A stretch of DNA of 64,000 nucleotides. It comes from Acinetobacter haemolyticus. Lineage in GTDB: Bacteria > Pseudomonadota > Gammaproteobacteria > Pseudomonadales > Moraxellaceae. This document shows positions 47,240 to 56,855 of this stretch, in pieces (position 1 is the stretch's first letter; every line of letters starts with the position of its first letter). A program made the position numbers and the translations under genes. The stretch is taken from contig NZ_OVCN01000014.1 in assembly GCF_900406815.1 (NCBI RefSeq), positions 1 through 64,000 of the forward strand, in the 5' to 3' direction. Under the pieces are notes generated by a model. It made no database searches. It had not been told where the DNA came from and worked only from the letters and a program-made list of their open reading frames with translations.

Positions 47240-47776
47240 TTATTTCAGGGCATAGGCATCATAAATAACCGCTTTGCCCAAGCGCATTGCACTACCTACC
47301 GCAACGGTCTGGGTAAGCCATGAATATTTTGGTGAGCTGGTTTCAAATTGCATGGTAATTTTGAAATAGTAATTTTTCGGGTCAACATCTTTGCCTTGAG
47401 CAAGCTGTTTTAATGTTTCTGCCGAACCATGTCGGTATCCTTTGGTTTGAAGATAAATGAGCGCACCGTCATCTGTTTCTAGCAAATATCGCGTATCAAT
47501 AATGGCGAGTCCTTTACTGTCGACAATTTGCCAATCTGCGCCATTTTTTAAAATGCGGCCCTTTAGTGATTTCCCCTCGAATGTCCCACCTGTAATCGGA
47601 ATAATTCGGCGTTTACCTGCGTCACTGGTTGAGCCTAATTCCCAAACGGGTGCATTCAGATCAACACTAAATTTTGCTAAAGGTTCAAGCTGGATAGGGG
47701 GCGGGCTATATTGTGTCTCGGCATGAGTCAAGGCAATCAGACTAAATCCGCAGAGTAGCGTTACAACTTTCTTCAT
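47240..47776 (-). CDS. exported DUF3237 protein
   Basis: This 178-residue protein has an N-terminal signal peptide (MKKVVTLLCGFSLIALTHA, then ETQYS). The mature part matches DUF3237, a barrel-like fold: PVWELGSTSDAGKRRIIPITGGTFEG, WQIVDSKGLAIIDTRYLLET and DPKNYYFKITMQFETSSPKYSWL (in parts). DUF3237 proteins often sit beside aromatic catabolism genes, but no reaction is proven. It may correspond to hcaF of A. baylyi, which I could not confirm. AGGATAATTC precedes the ATG. Confidence 0.82.
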   Translation of the reverse strand: MKKVVTLLCGFSLIALTHAETQYSPPPIQLEPLAKFSVDLNAPVWELGSTSDAGKRRIIPITGGTFEGKSLKGRILKNGADWQIVDSKGLAIIDTRYLLETDDGALIYLQTKGYRHGSAETLKQLAQGKDVDPKNYYFKITMQFETSSPKYSWLTQTVAVGSAMRLGKAVIYDAYALK

Positions 47777-47833
47777 GATGAATTATCCTCAATAAAAAGA
47801 GGTTCTATGCATGACAGAACCTCTGGTTTTGAA

Positions 47834-49084
47834 TTATTTAAACTTCCATGTGTAATCAATGTTGAAACGGGTTTCATTTGAAGGTTTGATGTTGGCAGTA
47901 GAAAGCATATTGTTGTCATAAATGGCGTAGCGCGCGCGAAGCCCTAAATTTTTTAACCAGCCACTTTGAACGGTGTAACCTAAATCAAAGTCTGTTTCGC
48001 GTTCTTTTAGATTGGTTCCACCTAAGTTGGGCGCATAAATATTGTGACCAGTGGTGTAACGGGTCATAAAACGTAAGCCCGGAACATAATCTTTAAAGTC
48101 ATATTCATAGCGGAAGCTGTAGACTTTCTCTTTCGGATTTAAAAACTCTCCTGGCCATGTATCGATAAGTAGTCCAGTTTCTCCCCCCGTCAAATATGGA
48201 AAGGCGGTGTCGCCGTGATGTTGAAAGCTTCCAACAATAAATTTGTGGTTTTGATGTTTGAGTTCGAAATACGCATGATAAAGATCATTATCAACTAAAC
48301 CTGCTTTTGCCTGTCCATCATCGCGGCTACGGTAATAACGTAATTGTGAACTCAGATGGGTGGTGTCATTAATTTTGAATTGATGGGAAGCGCCAAACAT
48401 CACTTGGTTGTAAAGATCGTCAACATCCATATAGAACGCTGTGAGTTTGAAGGCGGGATTAAATTGATAATTTCCCCCTAAATAATATAGACCATCAGTT
48501 TCAGCACTTTTAAATCGTCCATTTACCCCTGAAATTTTCATTTTTTCATGATTGGTGGAATCACGATGATTGACCCGATTGATATAAGCCGCTTGTAAAT
48601 CAAAATCTTGAAGATCCTTTGATTCAATTGAGAGACCACGGTAGGTCTGTGGTAATAAACGGGCAGGTGAGGCAACCAGAACAGGATTCATCGGTCTTAA
48701 GGTACCGACTTTAAGTTCTGTTTGGCTCATTTTCGCTTTTGCTGTGACACCAATTTGGCCGTAAGAGTCAGCGGGTTCATTGGTGACCGTATTTCTAAGT
48801 AAATTACCTGTACCTGCATGTTCTGCATCGGCATCGAGTTTGAAACCTGCTGTTGCAAGAATATCTAGCCCAAAACCAATGGCCCCCTCGGTGTAGCCCG
48901 AGTTTGCTTTGAGAATAAAGCCTTGTGTCCAATCTTTCGCGGCAGGATATTTTGACTCTTCTTGATAGTCACGATCGAAATAAAAGTTTCGTGCAGTCAG
49001 TTCTACTGAACTGTTATCAATAAAATTGCCCGCATAGACTGAACTGGTGAGCATTAAGGTAGAGTAGATCCATAATTTCGACAT
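47834..49084 (-). CDS. hcaE: OprD-family outer-membrane porin (HcaE-like)
   Basis: This 416-residue porin starts at MSKLWIYSTLMLTSSVYAG, with AGGAAG 7 bases upstream; the longer frame to 49120 would place residues before the signal peptide. OprD features include FIDNSSVELTARNFYFDRDY, VGTLRPMNPVLVASPARLLPQTYRGL (in parts) and a C-terminal YTWKFK. It probably admits hydroxycinnamates. The gene order matches hcaE in A. baylyi. Confidence 0.87.
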   Translation of the reverse strand: MSKLWIYSTLMLTSSVYAGNFIDNSSVELTARNFYFDRDYQEESKYPAAKDWTQGFILKANSGYTEGAIGFGLDILATAGFKLDADAEHAGTGNLLRNTVTNEPADSYGQIGVTAKAKMSQTELKVGTLRPMNPVLVASPARLLPQTYRGLSIESKDLQDFDLQAAYINRVNHRDSTNHEKMKISGVNGRFKSAETDGLYYLGGNYQFNPAFKLTAFYMDVDDLYNQVMFGASHQFKINDTTHLSSQLRYYRSRDDGQAKAGLVDNDLYHAYFELKHQNHKFIVGSFQHHGDTAFPYLTGGETGLLIDTWPGEFLNPKEKVYSFRYEYDFKDYVPGLRFMTRYTTGHNIYAPNLGGTNLKERETDFDLGYTVQSGWLKNLGLRARYAIYDNNMLSTANIKPSNETRFNIDYTWKFK

Positions 49085-49166
49085 GGTATTTCTTCCTGAA
49101 ACTAGTATTATTGTTTTCAAACAAGGCTTGATTATTCTGTCTGCCTTGTTCAGCTTTTAAATCGAA

Positions 49167-50306
49167 TTATTTTCCGAGTAGTTCACGGGCAACGATTTCT
49201 TTCATAATCTCGTTGGTTCCTCCATAAATTTTTTGTACCCGCGCATCCACAAAAAAGCGTGAAATCGGATATTCCTGCATATAACCGTAGCCACCAAAGA
49301 GCTGAAGTAATTGATCAATCACGTCACATTGGACGTCTGTGATAAAGCATTTCAATGCGGCAACTTGGGTCACATTTAACTGGTGTTGTTGATACAGTGC
49401 GGCGCATTGGTCTACAAAAGCTTGGGCAGCTTTTGCTTTTATTTGCGCTTTTGCGAGCACAAAGCGCGTGTTTTGCATTTGACTTAAAGGTTGTCCAAAA
49501 GCTTTACGCTCCAGTACATAGTCTTTGGTGAGGTCGATGGCGCCTAAAATTGACCCCAAAGCCATCATAGAAATGCTCAAACGTTCACGAGGTAACTCTT
49601 GCATTAAATAAGCAAAACCTTGTCCTTCTTCACCTAAACGTTGACTTGCAGGCACATAAACATCATCAAAAAACAGTTCGGCTGTATCTTGGGCATGCAG
49701 TCCAATTTTTTGTAAAGAGCGACCTTTTTTAACGCCGTCTAAAGCAGCATCGACTAAAAAAATCGAAATGCCTTTTGCTTTGGCTTGAGGATCAGTTTTC
49801 GCTACCAGAACGATCAGGTCAGCATGCAATCCATTTGAAATAAAGGTTTTTGAACCATTCACACGATAATGATCATTTTCTAAAATGGCTTGGGTACGTA
49901 TCGCTTGTAGATCTGAACCCGCATTCGCTTCTGTCATGGCAATTGCAGTGACGATTTCACCTGTCACCATTTTCGGTAGCCAATAAAGTTTTTGTTCTTC
50001 GGACCCAATATTTTGCAGATAAGGAGAAACCAGCTCATTTTGCCCACCAATGGCAACCGCCAAAGATGCAAAGCCAGCTTGAGCAGTTTCTTGAACCAGC
50101 ATGAGGGAGTAATGAACAGGAGCGCCGTAGCCGCCATATTCTTCAGGCACATCGACGCACAAAAAGCCATTTTCCCCAAGACGAAGCCATAGATCACGTG
50201 GGATAAGGCCATCGTGTTCCCACTGTTCATAATACGGAGCAACCTGTTCTTTTAAGAACCTGCGATAGCTGTCCCGAAAGAGTTCAAATTCTGTATCGTG
50301 TGGCAT
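49167..50306 (-). CDS. hcaD: acyl-CoA dehydrogenase HcaD
   Basis: This 379-residue acyl-CoA dehydrogenase starts at MPHDTEF (AAGG 7 bases upstream; a TTG at 50327 is less likely). Motifs are AMTEANAGSDLQAIRT, RLSISMMALG, LQLFGGYGYMQEYPISR and the catalytic-region KIYGGTNEIMKEIVAREL. In A. baylyi HcaD reduces the saturated side chain problem by converting dihydro- (phenylpropanoyl) CoA esters to the hydroxycinnamoyl-CoA forms handled by HcaA. Confidence 0.9.
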   Translation of the reverse strand: MPHDTEFELFRDSYRRFLKEQVAPYYEQWEHDGLIPRDLWLRLGENGFLCVDVPEEYGGYGAPVHYSLMLVQETAQAGFASLAVAIGGQNELVSPYLQNIGSEEQKLYWLPKMVTGEIVTAIAMTEANAGSDLQAIRTQAILENDHYRVNGSKTFISNGLHADLIVLVAKTDPQAKAKGISIFLVDAALDGVKKGRSLQKIGLHAQDTAELFFDDVYVPASQRLGEEGQGFAYLMQELPRERLSISMMALGSILGAIDLTKDYVLERKAFGQPLSQMQNTRFVLAKAQIKAKAAQAFVDQCAALYQQHQLNVTQVAALKCFITDVQCDVIDQLLQLFGGYGYMQEYPISRFFVDARVQKIYGGTNEIMKEIVARELLGK

Positions 50307-50381
50307 GTTGAACCTTTTTTTAGGCAAAAGTGAGGCTAAGGCCCAAACCGAAGTTTGAGCTTCCTTTTTTATTTCAATTGC

Positions 50382-52259
50382 TTATTGCTTTAAGGTGGGT
50401 ACCCGAATAATCAGCGGGTTATCAGTTTGCTTTTGATAAAGCTCATCAATTAAAGCTGCACGACGCTTGGTAATATTGCTTTGATTGAGGTTGCCTTTAT
50501 CGGTCACTTCGCCTGCATCAAGTTGAGGTGGCTCGGTCATTAAATAAAGCATGGAGACGGTATTTGAACTGCCAGTCGCATCTTTATTAAAGGTGGTTAA
50601 AAATTGGCGGAACCATTGCTGGACTTTTGGGTGTTGTAATATCTCTGTTGCAGAATGTTCATCAAGCTTAAGACCTGCATAATGAGCACACGCTTCTAAT
50701 TTTGGAAAAATCAGAAAACCAACCGCATTTAGGTTCGAACCTGTTATACAAACATCTTGAACCAATAAATTACCTTGGATGAGCACTTTATTGCGTAGTG
50801 TGCCGACATTGACAAAAGTACCTGTATTGAGTTTAAAGTCTTCGGCAATTCGTCCATCGTACATCAAGCCTTTGGTCGGGTCATTGATATCGACTAATCG
50901 AACGGCGTCGCCAGTATGGAAAAAGCCTTCCTCATCAAAAATAGTACTTTGTTGGTCTGCTTTTAAGCGCCAATAGCCTTTCATGACATGTTTGCCACGA
51001 ACACAGAACTCAAGTTTGTCACCACATGGCACCAGCTTAATTTCACAACCTGGAGCAGGGTAGCCAATAAAGCCGGCCATCACGCGTGGGCCAGTGGTAA
51101 AAGCACAAGAAGGAGCAGTTTCAGTCATGCCCAGTCCGCTCATGATGCGAATTTTTTCTCCGCAATGTTGCTGAGCAATTTTATCGAGTCTATTCCAGCC
51201 CGCTTCAGAAAGCGCTGCACCCGCAAAGAATAAAATTTTGACTTCAGCAAAAAAGCGCTCTCTTAATTCTTCATCTTTTTCTAATGCTTCGGTGAGTTCT
51301 TCCCAACCTTTTGGCACATTTAAATAAACGGTTGGAGAAATTTCCTTGAGATTACGAATGGTTTCGTCAAATTTTCCGGCAACGGGTTTGCCATCATCAA
51401 TGTAAATGGTACCGCCGTTATAGAGTGCGATGCCGACATTATGACTGCCGCCAAAAGTATGGTGCCAAGACAGCCAGTCGAGTAGGACAGGTGGGGTTTC
51501 TTCAAACTCAGGGAAAGTCTGCAATAGCATTTGCTGATTAACGCACAACATTAAATGCGTGGTCGGCACAGCTTTAGGGAGTTTGGTTGAACCCGAGGTA
51601 AATAGAAATTTGGCAATCTGGTTTTCATCAATAGTCTGATAAAACGCTTGAACATTTGAAACAGGCGTATCTAACAACGACTGAAAAGATGTGCAGATCT
51701 GATCGCCTACAATGCCTTTATTGGTCACCACTTCAATATCAGGCGTAATACATGCCTGAATCGCTTTGGCAAAAGCTTGTCCATCGCTGGCATAAACCAT
51801 ACCAGGTGTGAGCACTTCAAACACATGTTTGAGTTTGCCAAAGTCTTGAGAAATCAGAGAGTAGGCTGGTGAAATTGCCGAAAAAGGCACACCCGCCAGC
51901 ATAGCACCCATAGAGAGTGTTAAATGTTCGAGGTCATTACCACTTAAAATGACGAGTGGTCTTTCTTGACTTAAATTACGTTCATATAAAGCCTGAGCAA
52001 TGTGCCATGCACGTTGTAAAACCTCTGCATAACTCAGTTTGACCCATTCACCTTGAGCATTTCGTTTTGCCGCAAAAATATGGTCTGGTTTGGTTTGGGC
52101 AAAATGAATTAACCGATCTGTGAGTTTTTGTGGATACGGTTTTAATTGCTCTTTTGGACTGATATAGAGCATGTCATCTTTATGCTGATAATGAATATCA
52201 TGTTGCCCTAATTTTACGAACCGTTCGCGGTCTTGTGATTGAGTGGCATTCATTTGCAT
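50382..52259 (-). CDS. hcaC: hydroxycinnamate (feruloyl)-CoA ligase HcaC
   Basis: This ANL-superfamily ligase of 625 residues forms CoA thioesters of ferulate, p-coumarate or caffeate with ATP. Motifs are the P-loop-like FLFTSGSTKLPKAVP, SGLGMTETAPSCAF, EEGFFHTGDAV and MYDGRIAEDFKLNTGTFV. The start at 52259 has GGAG 8 bases upstream; an upstream GTG at 52268 is also in frame. It matches the feruloyl-CoA synthetase type and the hcaC position. Product thioesters are the inducers of HcaR. Confidence 0.92.
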   Translation of the reverse strand: MQMNATQSQDRERFVKLGQHDIHYQHKDDMLYISPKEQLKPYPQKLTDRLIHFAQTKPDHIFAAKRNAQGEWVKLSYAEVLQRAWHIAQALYERNLSQERPLVILSGNDLEHLTLSMGAMLAGVPFSAISPAYSLISQDFGKLKHVFEVLTPGMVYASDGQAFAKAIQACITPDIEVVTNKGIVGDQICTSFQSLLDTPVSNVQAFYQTIDENQIAKFLFTSGSTKLPKAVPTTHLMLCVNQQMLLQTFPEFEETPPVLLDWLSWHHTFGGSHNVGIALYNGGTIYIDDGKPVAGKFDETIRNLKEISPTVYLNVPKGWEELTEALEKDEELRERFFAEVKILFFAGAALSEAGWNRLDKIAQQHCGEKIRIMSGLGMTETAPSCAFTTGPRVMAGFIGYPAPGCEIKLVPCGDKLEFCVRGKHVMKGYWRLKADQQSTIFDEEGFFHTGDAVRLVDINDPTKGLMYDGRIAEDFKLNTGTFVNVGTLRNKVLIQGNLLVQDVCITGSNLNAVGFLIFPKLEACAHYAGLKLDEHSATEILQHPKVQQWFRQFLTTFNKDATGSSNTVSMLYLMTEPPQLDAGEVTDKGNLNQSNITKRRAALIDELYQKQTDNPLIIRVPTLKQ

Positions 52260-52349
52260 TTCTTTCACTCCATGGCAAGCGCATCACTGCGCTATATTTT
52301 TTGCATCATGCAATTTTTATTTAATATGTCGTTTTCCGCATTAGTCCGA

Positions 52350-53801
52350 TTAAATCGGGTAATGACGTGATTGGGTTTGAATAGTAATCCAGCGTAAGTC
52401 GGTAAACTCAGCAATAGAGGCTTTACTACCGAATCGTCCATAACCACTCGATTTTGTTCCGCCAAATGGCATTTGAGCTTCGTCATGTACGGTCGCGCCG
52501 TTAATATGACAAATACCCGAATCAATCTGTTGAGCGACTTCTAATGCCTGTGAAATATTTTGGCTAAACACTGCCGAAGACAGACCAAACTCGCTGTCAT
52601 TTGCCAGTGCTACGCCTTCTTCAATACTGGAAAAACGTTGAACTGTGCATACTGGTCCAAATGATTCTTCGCGGTAAAGCAACATGTCAGGTTTAATATT
52701 GAGCACCAACGTCGGTTGCATGGTGGTGTCTTCAATATGAATACCTAAAGGTAAATCGGCACCTTTGTTTTGAGCATCTTCCAGCAAATGCTGAATACGG
52801 TTCGCAGCGCGGCGACTTTCCAAAACACCCAGTACATTGTCTTTTGAGGTTGGATTACCTGCTCGAATAGAGCGGGTTTTCTCAATCAGTTTTTCAATAA
52901 ATTGGTCGGCAATATTGTCTTGAACCAAAACACGTTCGGTCGACATACAAATTTGCCCTTGATTAAAGAATGCTCCAAAAGCAACTGCATTTACGGCTTC
53001 ATTAATGTCAGCTTCATTTAAAACCACGACAGGCGCCTTACCACCCAATTCAAGTAAAACAGGTTTTAAATATTTAGCAGCAGTCTCTGCAATAATTTTT
53101 CCGACTTTGGTTGAACCGGTAAAATTAATGCGTTTCACGGCTGGGTGAGATACTAAGCGTTCTACTATTTGTGGTGCATCTTCGGCAGCATGCGTAATCA
53201 CATTGACCACGCCTTCACCCAAACCTGCTTCATGTAACACTTCACCAATCAAACGTTGGGTTGCTGGACAAGCCTCCGATGCTTTTAATACAACTGTGTT
53301 ACCACAAGCCAGCGGCATGGCAAGCGCACGGGTTGCCAAAATGATTGGGGCGTTCCACGGTGCAATGCCAACAATGACACCGCAAGGAACCCGCATACCC
53401 ATCGCAAGATTGCCCGGCACATCGGACGGAATCAGGCTTCCGTCCATTTGTGTGGTCATGGCTGCTGCTTCACGTAACATATTGGCAGCAAGATGAACGT
53501 TAAACCCATACCATGTGGCAGTAGAACCTGTTTCTTGCATTCCGATTTGAATGAATTGTTCGGTCTTTTGATCCATTAAGTCGGCTGCTTTTAATAAGCG
53601 TAAACGGCGTTCAGTAGGCGAGAGTTTCGACCAAACCGTAAACGCTTGTTGCGCCGAATCGATTGCACGATCAACATCTTCCAATGTTGCAGCAGCAGCT
53701 TGAGTTGCCACCGATCCATCAATTGGGCTAATACGCTCAAAAGTTGCCTGATTTGATGCATCAACAGATTGACCGTGAATAAGTAACTGTACATTTTGCA
53801 T
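52350..53801 (-). CDS. hcaB: aromatic aldehyde (vanillin-type) dehydrogenase HcaB
   Basis: This 483-residue ALDH oxidises the aromatic aldehydes released by HcaA (4-hydroxybenzaldehyde, vanillin, protocatechualdehyde) to acids. Motifs are VGIAPWNAPIILATRALAMPLACGNTVVLKASE (in parts), LELGGKAPVVVL, and the catalytic Cys in FNQGQICMSTERVLV, which is typical of vanillin/salicylaldehyde dehydrogenases. AAGGAC lies 8 bases upstream. It follows hcaA by 37 bases. Confidence 0.92.
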   Translation of the reverse strand: MQNVQLLIHGQSVDASNQATFERISPIDGSVATQAAAATLEDVDRAIDSAQQAFTVWSKLSPTERRLRLLKAADLMDQKTEQFIQIGMQETGSTATWYGFNVHLAANMLREAAAMTTQMDGSLIPSDVPGNLAMGMRVPCGVIVGIAPWNAPIILATRALAMPLACGNTVVLKASEACPATQRLIGEVLHEAGLGEGVVNVITHAAEDAPQIVERLVSHPAVKRINFTGSTKVGKIIAETAAKYLKPVLLELGGKAPVVVLNEADINEAVNAVAFGAFFNQGQICMSTERVLVQDNIADQFIEKLIEKTRSIRAGNPTSKDNVLGVLESRRAANRIQHLLEDAQNKGADLPLGIHIEDTTMQPTLVLNIKPDMLLYREESFGPVCTVQRFSSIEEGVALANDSEFGLSSAVFSQNISQALEVAQQIDSGICHINGATVHDEAQMPFGGTKSSGYGRFGSKASIAEFTDLRWITIQTQSRHYPI

Positions 53802-53838
53802 GGGTTGCGTCCTTACATTGCCATTAAAGAATCAAAAG

Positions 53839-54672
53839 TTAACCAGTACGCTTATAGCTCTGTAAACCCGGTTTAATTGATTTTTCATCTAAAAATTGTT
53901 TCAGACCCTGTTGGCGACCATTTTCTGTATCACGATGAATACATTGATCGAGCTTGGCATATAAGTAATCTTCGTTTTGATCCCAAGTCAGTTCACGACA
54001 ACGCTTAAAGCCATTTTTAGCGGTTCGAAGTACCACAGGGTTTTTCTCAAGTAAGCAATTTGCAAGCTCGGTAACTTCGGCTTTTAACTCAGCAAGAGGG
54101 ACGCTTTTATTCACTAATCCCATCGTTTCAGCTTCTTTACCACTAAAGGTTTTACCCGTCATGATGTAGTACAAAGATGCACGATGACCTACGGTATCGG
54201 CCATTGCTTTGCTGACAAGGTTGCCCGGTGGAATACCCCAGTTGATTTCAGATAAACCGAAGGTCGCCTCATCTGCTGCAATCGCAAGATCACAAGCGAC
54301 TAAAGGTGAGAAACCGCCTCCAAAGCACCAGCCGTTAACCATGGCAATGGTTGGTTTTGAATACATGCGAAGAAGTTGCCACTGCCAACGACATGAGTCA
54401 CGGCGAATACGTTCTTGGAAAATCTCAGGTTGAGTATCAACTTCACGGAAATATTCCTTCAAATCCATACCCGCTGTCCAAGAGTCTCCAGCACCTGTTA
54501 GAACTACGACTTTGGCATTTTGATCCAGTTCTAGGGTTTCAAGTACATCAATCATTTCGCGGTTGAGAGTTGGGCTCATGGCATTCTTTTTTTCTGGGCG
54601 ATTAAACATAACCCATGCAATTCCATTTTCAATATTAACTTCTACGGTTTCCCAACGATTTTCATATGTCAT
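53839..54672 (-). CDS. hcaA: hydroxycinnamoyl-CoA hydratase-lyase HcaA
   Basis: This crotonase-fold enzyme of 277 residues hydrates feruloyl-, coumaroyl- or caffeoyl-CoA and cleaves it to acetyl-CoA plus an aromatic aldehyde. Motifs are GAGDSWTAGMDLKEYFREVD (oxyanion hole and CoA binding), NGWCFGGGFSPLVACDLAIA and FGLSEINWGIPPGNLVSKA. The start at 54672 has AAGGAG 7 bases upstream, whereas the ATG at 54678 is only one base from it. It is the first gene of the operon, downstream of the operator at 54719-54734. Confidence 0.93.
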   Translation of the reverse strand: MTYENRWETVEVNIENGIAWVMFNRPEKKNAMSPTLNREMIDVLETLELDQNAKVVVLTGAGDSWTAGMDLKEYFREVDTQPEIFQERIRRDSCRWQWQLLRMYSKPTIAMVNGWCFGGGFSPLVACDLAIAADEATFGLSEINWGIPPGNLVSKAMADTVGHRASLYYIMTGKTFSGKEAETMGLVNKSVPLAELKAEVTELANCLLEKNPVVLRTAKNGFKRCRELTWDQNEDYLYAKLDQCIHRDTENGRQQGLKQFLDEKSIKPGLQSYKRTG

Positions 54673-54718
54673 GGTCATACTCCTTGAAGTGACGTTTTTG
54701 TGTTCTGTGATTTAATTT

Positions 54719-54734
54719 AATATCAGTTTAACTT
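54719..54734. promoter_or_regulatory. HcaR operator candidate 1 (hcaA side)
   Basis: AATATCAGTTTAACTT (54719-54734) is the reverse complement, with one mismatch, of the sequence at 54855-54870. The core AGTTTAACT is itself nearly palindromic. It lies 47 bases upstream of the hcaA start. HcaR (MarR type) represses hca genes in A. baylyi. Confidence 0.6.
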
Positions 54735-54854
54735 ACATTCAAGTCTTTTTTGATATTTTGATAATATATTTTTTAATCTTATGAATTTTATAATTATTTT
54801 ATTTTTTAACTATTTTTAATTGAAACAAATTAAAAAATATATTGCATTTTTGAT

Positions 54855-54870
54855 AAGTTTAACTGATATT
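54855..54870. promoter_or_regulatory. HcaR operator candidate 2 (hcaK side)
   Basis: AAGTTTAACTGATATT (54855-54870) mirrors the hcaA-side element with one mismatch and lies 70 bases before the hcaK start. The two copies face outward in the hcaA-hcaK divergent region, one for each promoter. Confidence 0.6.
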
Positions 54871-54939
54871 TTTAGAGTGTTTAATAAACAATACACAAAA
54901 AGGGCTGAATGGATAGATTGGTCGAAAAAGGACAAGGTA

Positions 54940-56172
54940 ATGGAAAAAGTATTTGGACAGTCGGGCAGTGCAAAATTAACTTTACTGCTCTGTTTTGCAA
55001 TCGCAATTTTTGAAGGTTTTGACCTTCAATCAATGGGTGTCGCCGCACCACGTATGCGGGCGGAATTTATGTTAGACAATGCTCAAATGGCTTGGGCATT
55101 TAGTGCTGCAATTCTTGGAACACTTCCTGGTGCAATTTTGGGTGGTCGATTAGCAGATATTGTAGGTAGAAAAAAAATTCTGATCTTAAGCATTTTATTA
55201 TTTGGAATTATGTCGTTACTCACAGCTTTTGCGGCTGATTATAACTTACTGTTGTTGATTCGCTTTTTAACTGGTTTGGGAATGGGTGGTGCGTTACCTA
55301 TTATGATTACCATGGCATCTGAGGCTGTGTCAGATCAATATAAGGGAACAGCAGTCAGTGTGATGTATAGTGGTATTCCGTTTGGAGGTTTGCTCACTTC
55401 GGTTGTGGCAATGTTATTGGCAGGGGATAGTGAATGGCGGCATATTTTCTATATTGGCGGCATTGCTCCCATTCTATTGATTCCTTTAATTATTAAATAT
55501 TTGCCAGAATCAAGTGATTATTTAAAGCGTAAAACACAACATCAAACAGCCATTCCATTTTTTGAGGTTTTATTTGCAAAAGAACGTCGTATGTCCACGA
55601 TTCAAATTTGGATCAGTTTCTTTTGTACCCTCGTCGTTTTGTATTTCCTGCTGAATTGGTTGCCATTGTTGATGGGCGCACAAGGCTTGTCAAAATTCGA
55701 AGCCAATTATGTTCAAATGGGCTATAACATCGGAGGAATCTTTGGGTCAATTTTAATAGGCATGATGCTCGATAAACTACGCATGAGCTTTGTGATTAAA
55801 TTAATCTATACTGGAATTTTACTCTCATTATGCTGTTTATCTATTTCCCCAACAGTTGCTTTACTTGTCCTGTCGGCAATAGGATGCGGTCTATTTATTG
55901 TGGGTGGACAATCTGCACTATATGGTTTGGCTGCAATGTACTATCCGACTGAAATGCGGGGTACAGGAGTTGGTTCAGCCGTTGCGATTGGCCGTATAGG
56001 CTCATTTGCAGGCCCTTTGATGGCGGGTTTTCTGTTATCGCTTGGACAAAGTTCAACGATCGTGATTGGCGCGAGTATCCCTGTTATTCTAATCGCTGCA
56101 ATTTCTGCTTTGTTACTTGTCAAGAAGCCTAAACAGCCTGTACATTTAGTACAAAGCCCAAGTGCTCAATAA
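54940..56172 (+). CDS. hcaK: MFS aromatic-acid transporter HcaK
   Basis: This major-facilitator protein of the aromatic acid:H+ symporter family has 410 residues and 12 helices. Motifs are IAIFEGFDLQSMGVAAPRM (the DGxD-like family region in helix 1) and LGGRLADIVGRKKILI between helices 2 and 3. The start at 54940 (MEKVFGQ) has AAGG upstream; the frame opens at a TTG at 54820 that runs through the operator and is rejected. It is the likely hydroxycinnamate importer. Confidence 0.9.
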   Translation: MEKVFGQSGSAKLTLLLCFAIAIFEGFDLQSMGVAAPRMRAEFMLDNAQMAWAFSAAILGTLPGAILGGRLADIVGRKKILILSILLFGIMSLLTAFAADYNLLLLIRFLTGLGMGGALPIMITMASEAVSDQYKGTAVSVMYSGIPFGGLLTSVVAMLLAGDSEWRHIFYIGGIAPILLIPLIIKYLPESSDYLKRKTQHQTAIPFFEVLFAKERRMSTIQIWISFFCTLVVLYFLLNWLPLLMGAQGLSKFEANYVQMGYNIGGIFGSILIGMMLDKLRMSFVIKLIYTGILLSLCCLSISPTVALLVLSAIGCGLFIVGGQSALYGLAAMYYPTEMRGTGVGSAVAIGRIGSFAGPLMAGFLLSLGQSSTIVIGASIPVILIAAISALLLVKKPKQPVHLVQSPSAQ

Positions 56173-56186
56173 GTTGCAATTTTAAT

Positions 56187-56216
56187 AAAGTATGAGGCTG
56201 TGGCTTCATACTTTTT
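56187..56216 (+). terminator. hcaK hairpin terminator
   Basis: AAAGTATGA (56187-56195) and TCATACTTT (56206-56214) form a perfect 9-base stem followed by T residues. It stands between hcaK and hcaR, so hcaR may need its own promoter or read-through. Confidence 0.75.
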
Positions 56217-56246
56217 CTATTTTTATGATGAATGAAATGATGAGTT

Positions 56247-56705
56247 ATGGCACGTTCAAATGTAGTTCCAACAACAATTCAAGATGAACCTAGACTAAGC
56301 TATATGATCGCACGTGTAGATCGTATTATTAGTAAACATTTAACAGAGCAATTAAAACCATTGGATATTAGCCTGCCTCAATTCACAGCATTGTCTGTTT
56401 TGGCATCGAAGCGTAATTTATCTAATGCTAAACTGGCTGAGCGTTCACTAATCAAACCCCAATCAGCAAATAAAATTCTTCAGGATTTATTTAGTCATGG
56501 CTGGGTCGAGAAAACGCCAGACCCGACTCATGGGCGCCGTATTTTGGTGACATTGACGGAGAGTGGTTTAAAAAAATTGCATGATTGTAATATCGTCGTT
56601 GAAAAAATCGAACAGAAAATGCTACAAGGCATTGATATTAACTTGGCCTATTTGATTCGAAATAATTTAGAGCAGATGGTGACCAATTTAAAAATAGATG
56701 AATAA
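56247..56705 (+). CDS. hcaR: MarR-family repressor HcaR
   Basis: This 152-residue MarR protein has the winged helix at about 55-110 (NLSNAKLAERSLIKPQSANKILQDLFSHGWVEK, then TPDPTHGRRILVTLTESG). Adjacent to hcaK it matches HcaR of A. baylyi, a repressor of hca genes whose inducers are hydroxycinnamoyl-CoA thioesters. The paired elements at 54719 and 54855 are its likely targets. Confidence 0.9.
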   Translation: MARSNVVPTTIQDEPRLSYMIARVDRIISKHLTEQLKPLDISLPQFTALSVLASKRNLSNAKLAERSLIKPQSANKILQDLFSHGWVEKTPDPTHGRRILVTLTESGLKKLHDCNIVVEKIEQKMLQGIDINLAYLIRNNLEQMVTNLKIDE

Positions 56706-56855
56706 GAAATCTATATTTGAATAGCCCCTAAATTGCATTGCAAGAAGAGTTACATATCCCATACTTGGTGTATACATACCCTACAATTTATAGCGCTTTC
56801 AGCTGTGGGAAAATAATTGTAATTCTTTGCTTTTTTATGATTTTGGGTGTCGATA

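Noticed and set aside
54820..54939. Longer N-terminus for the HcaK transporter
   Set aside because: It begins at a TTG, runs across the operator-like repeat and adds residues absent from the transporter family.
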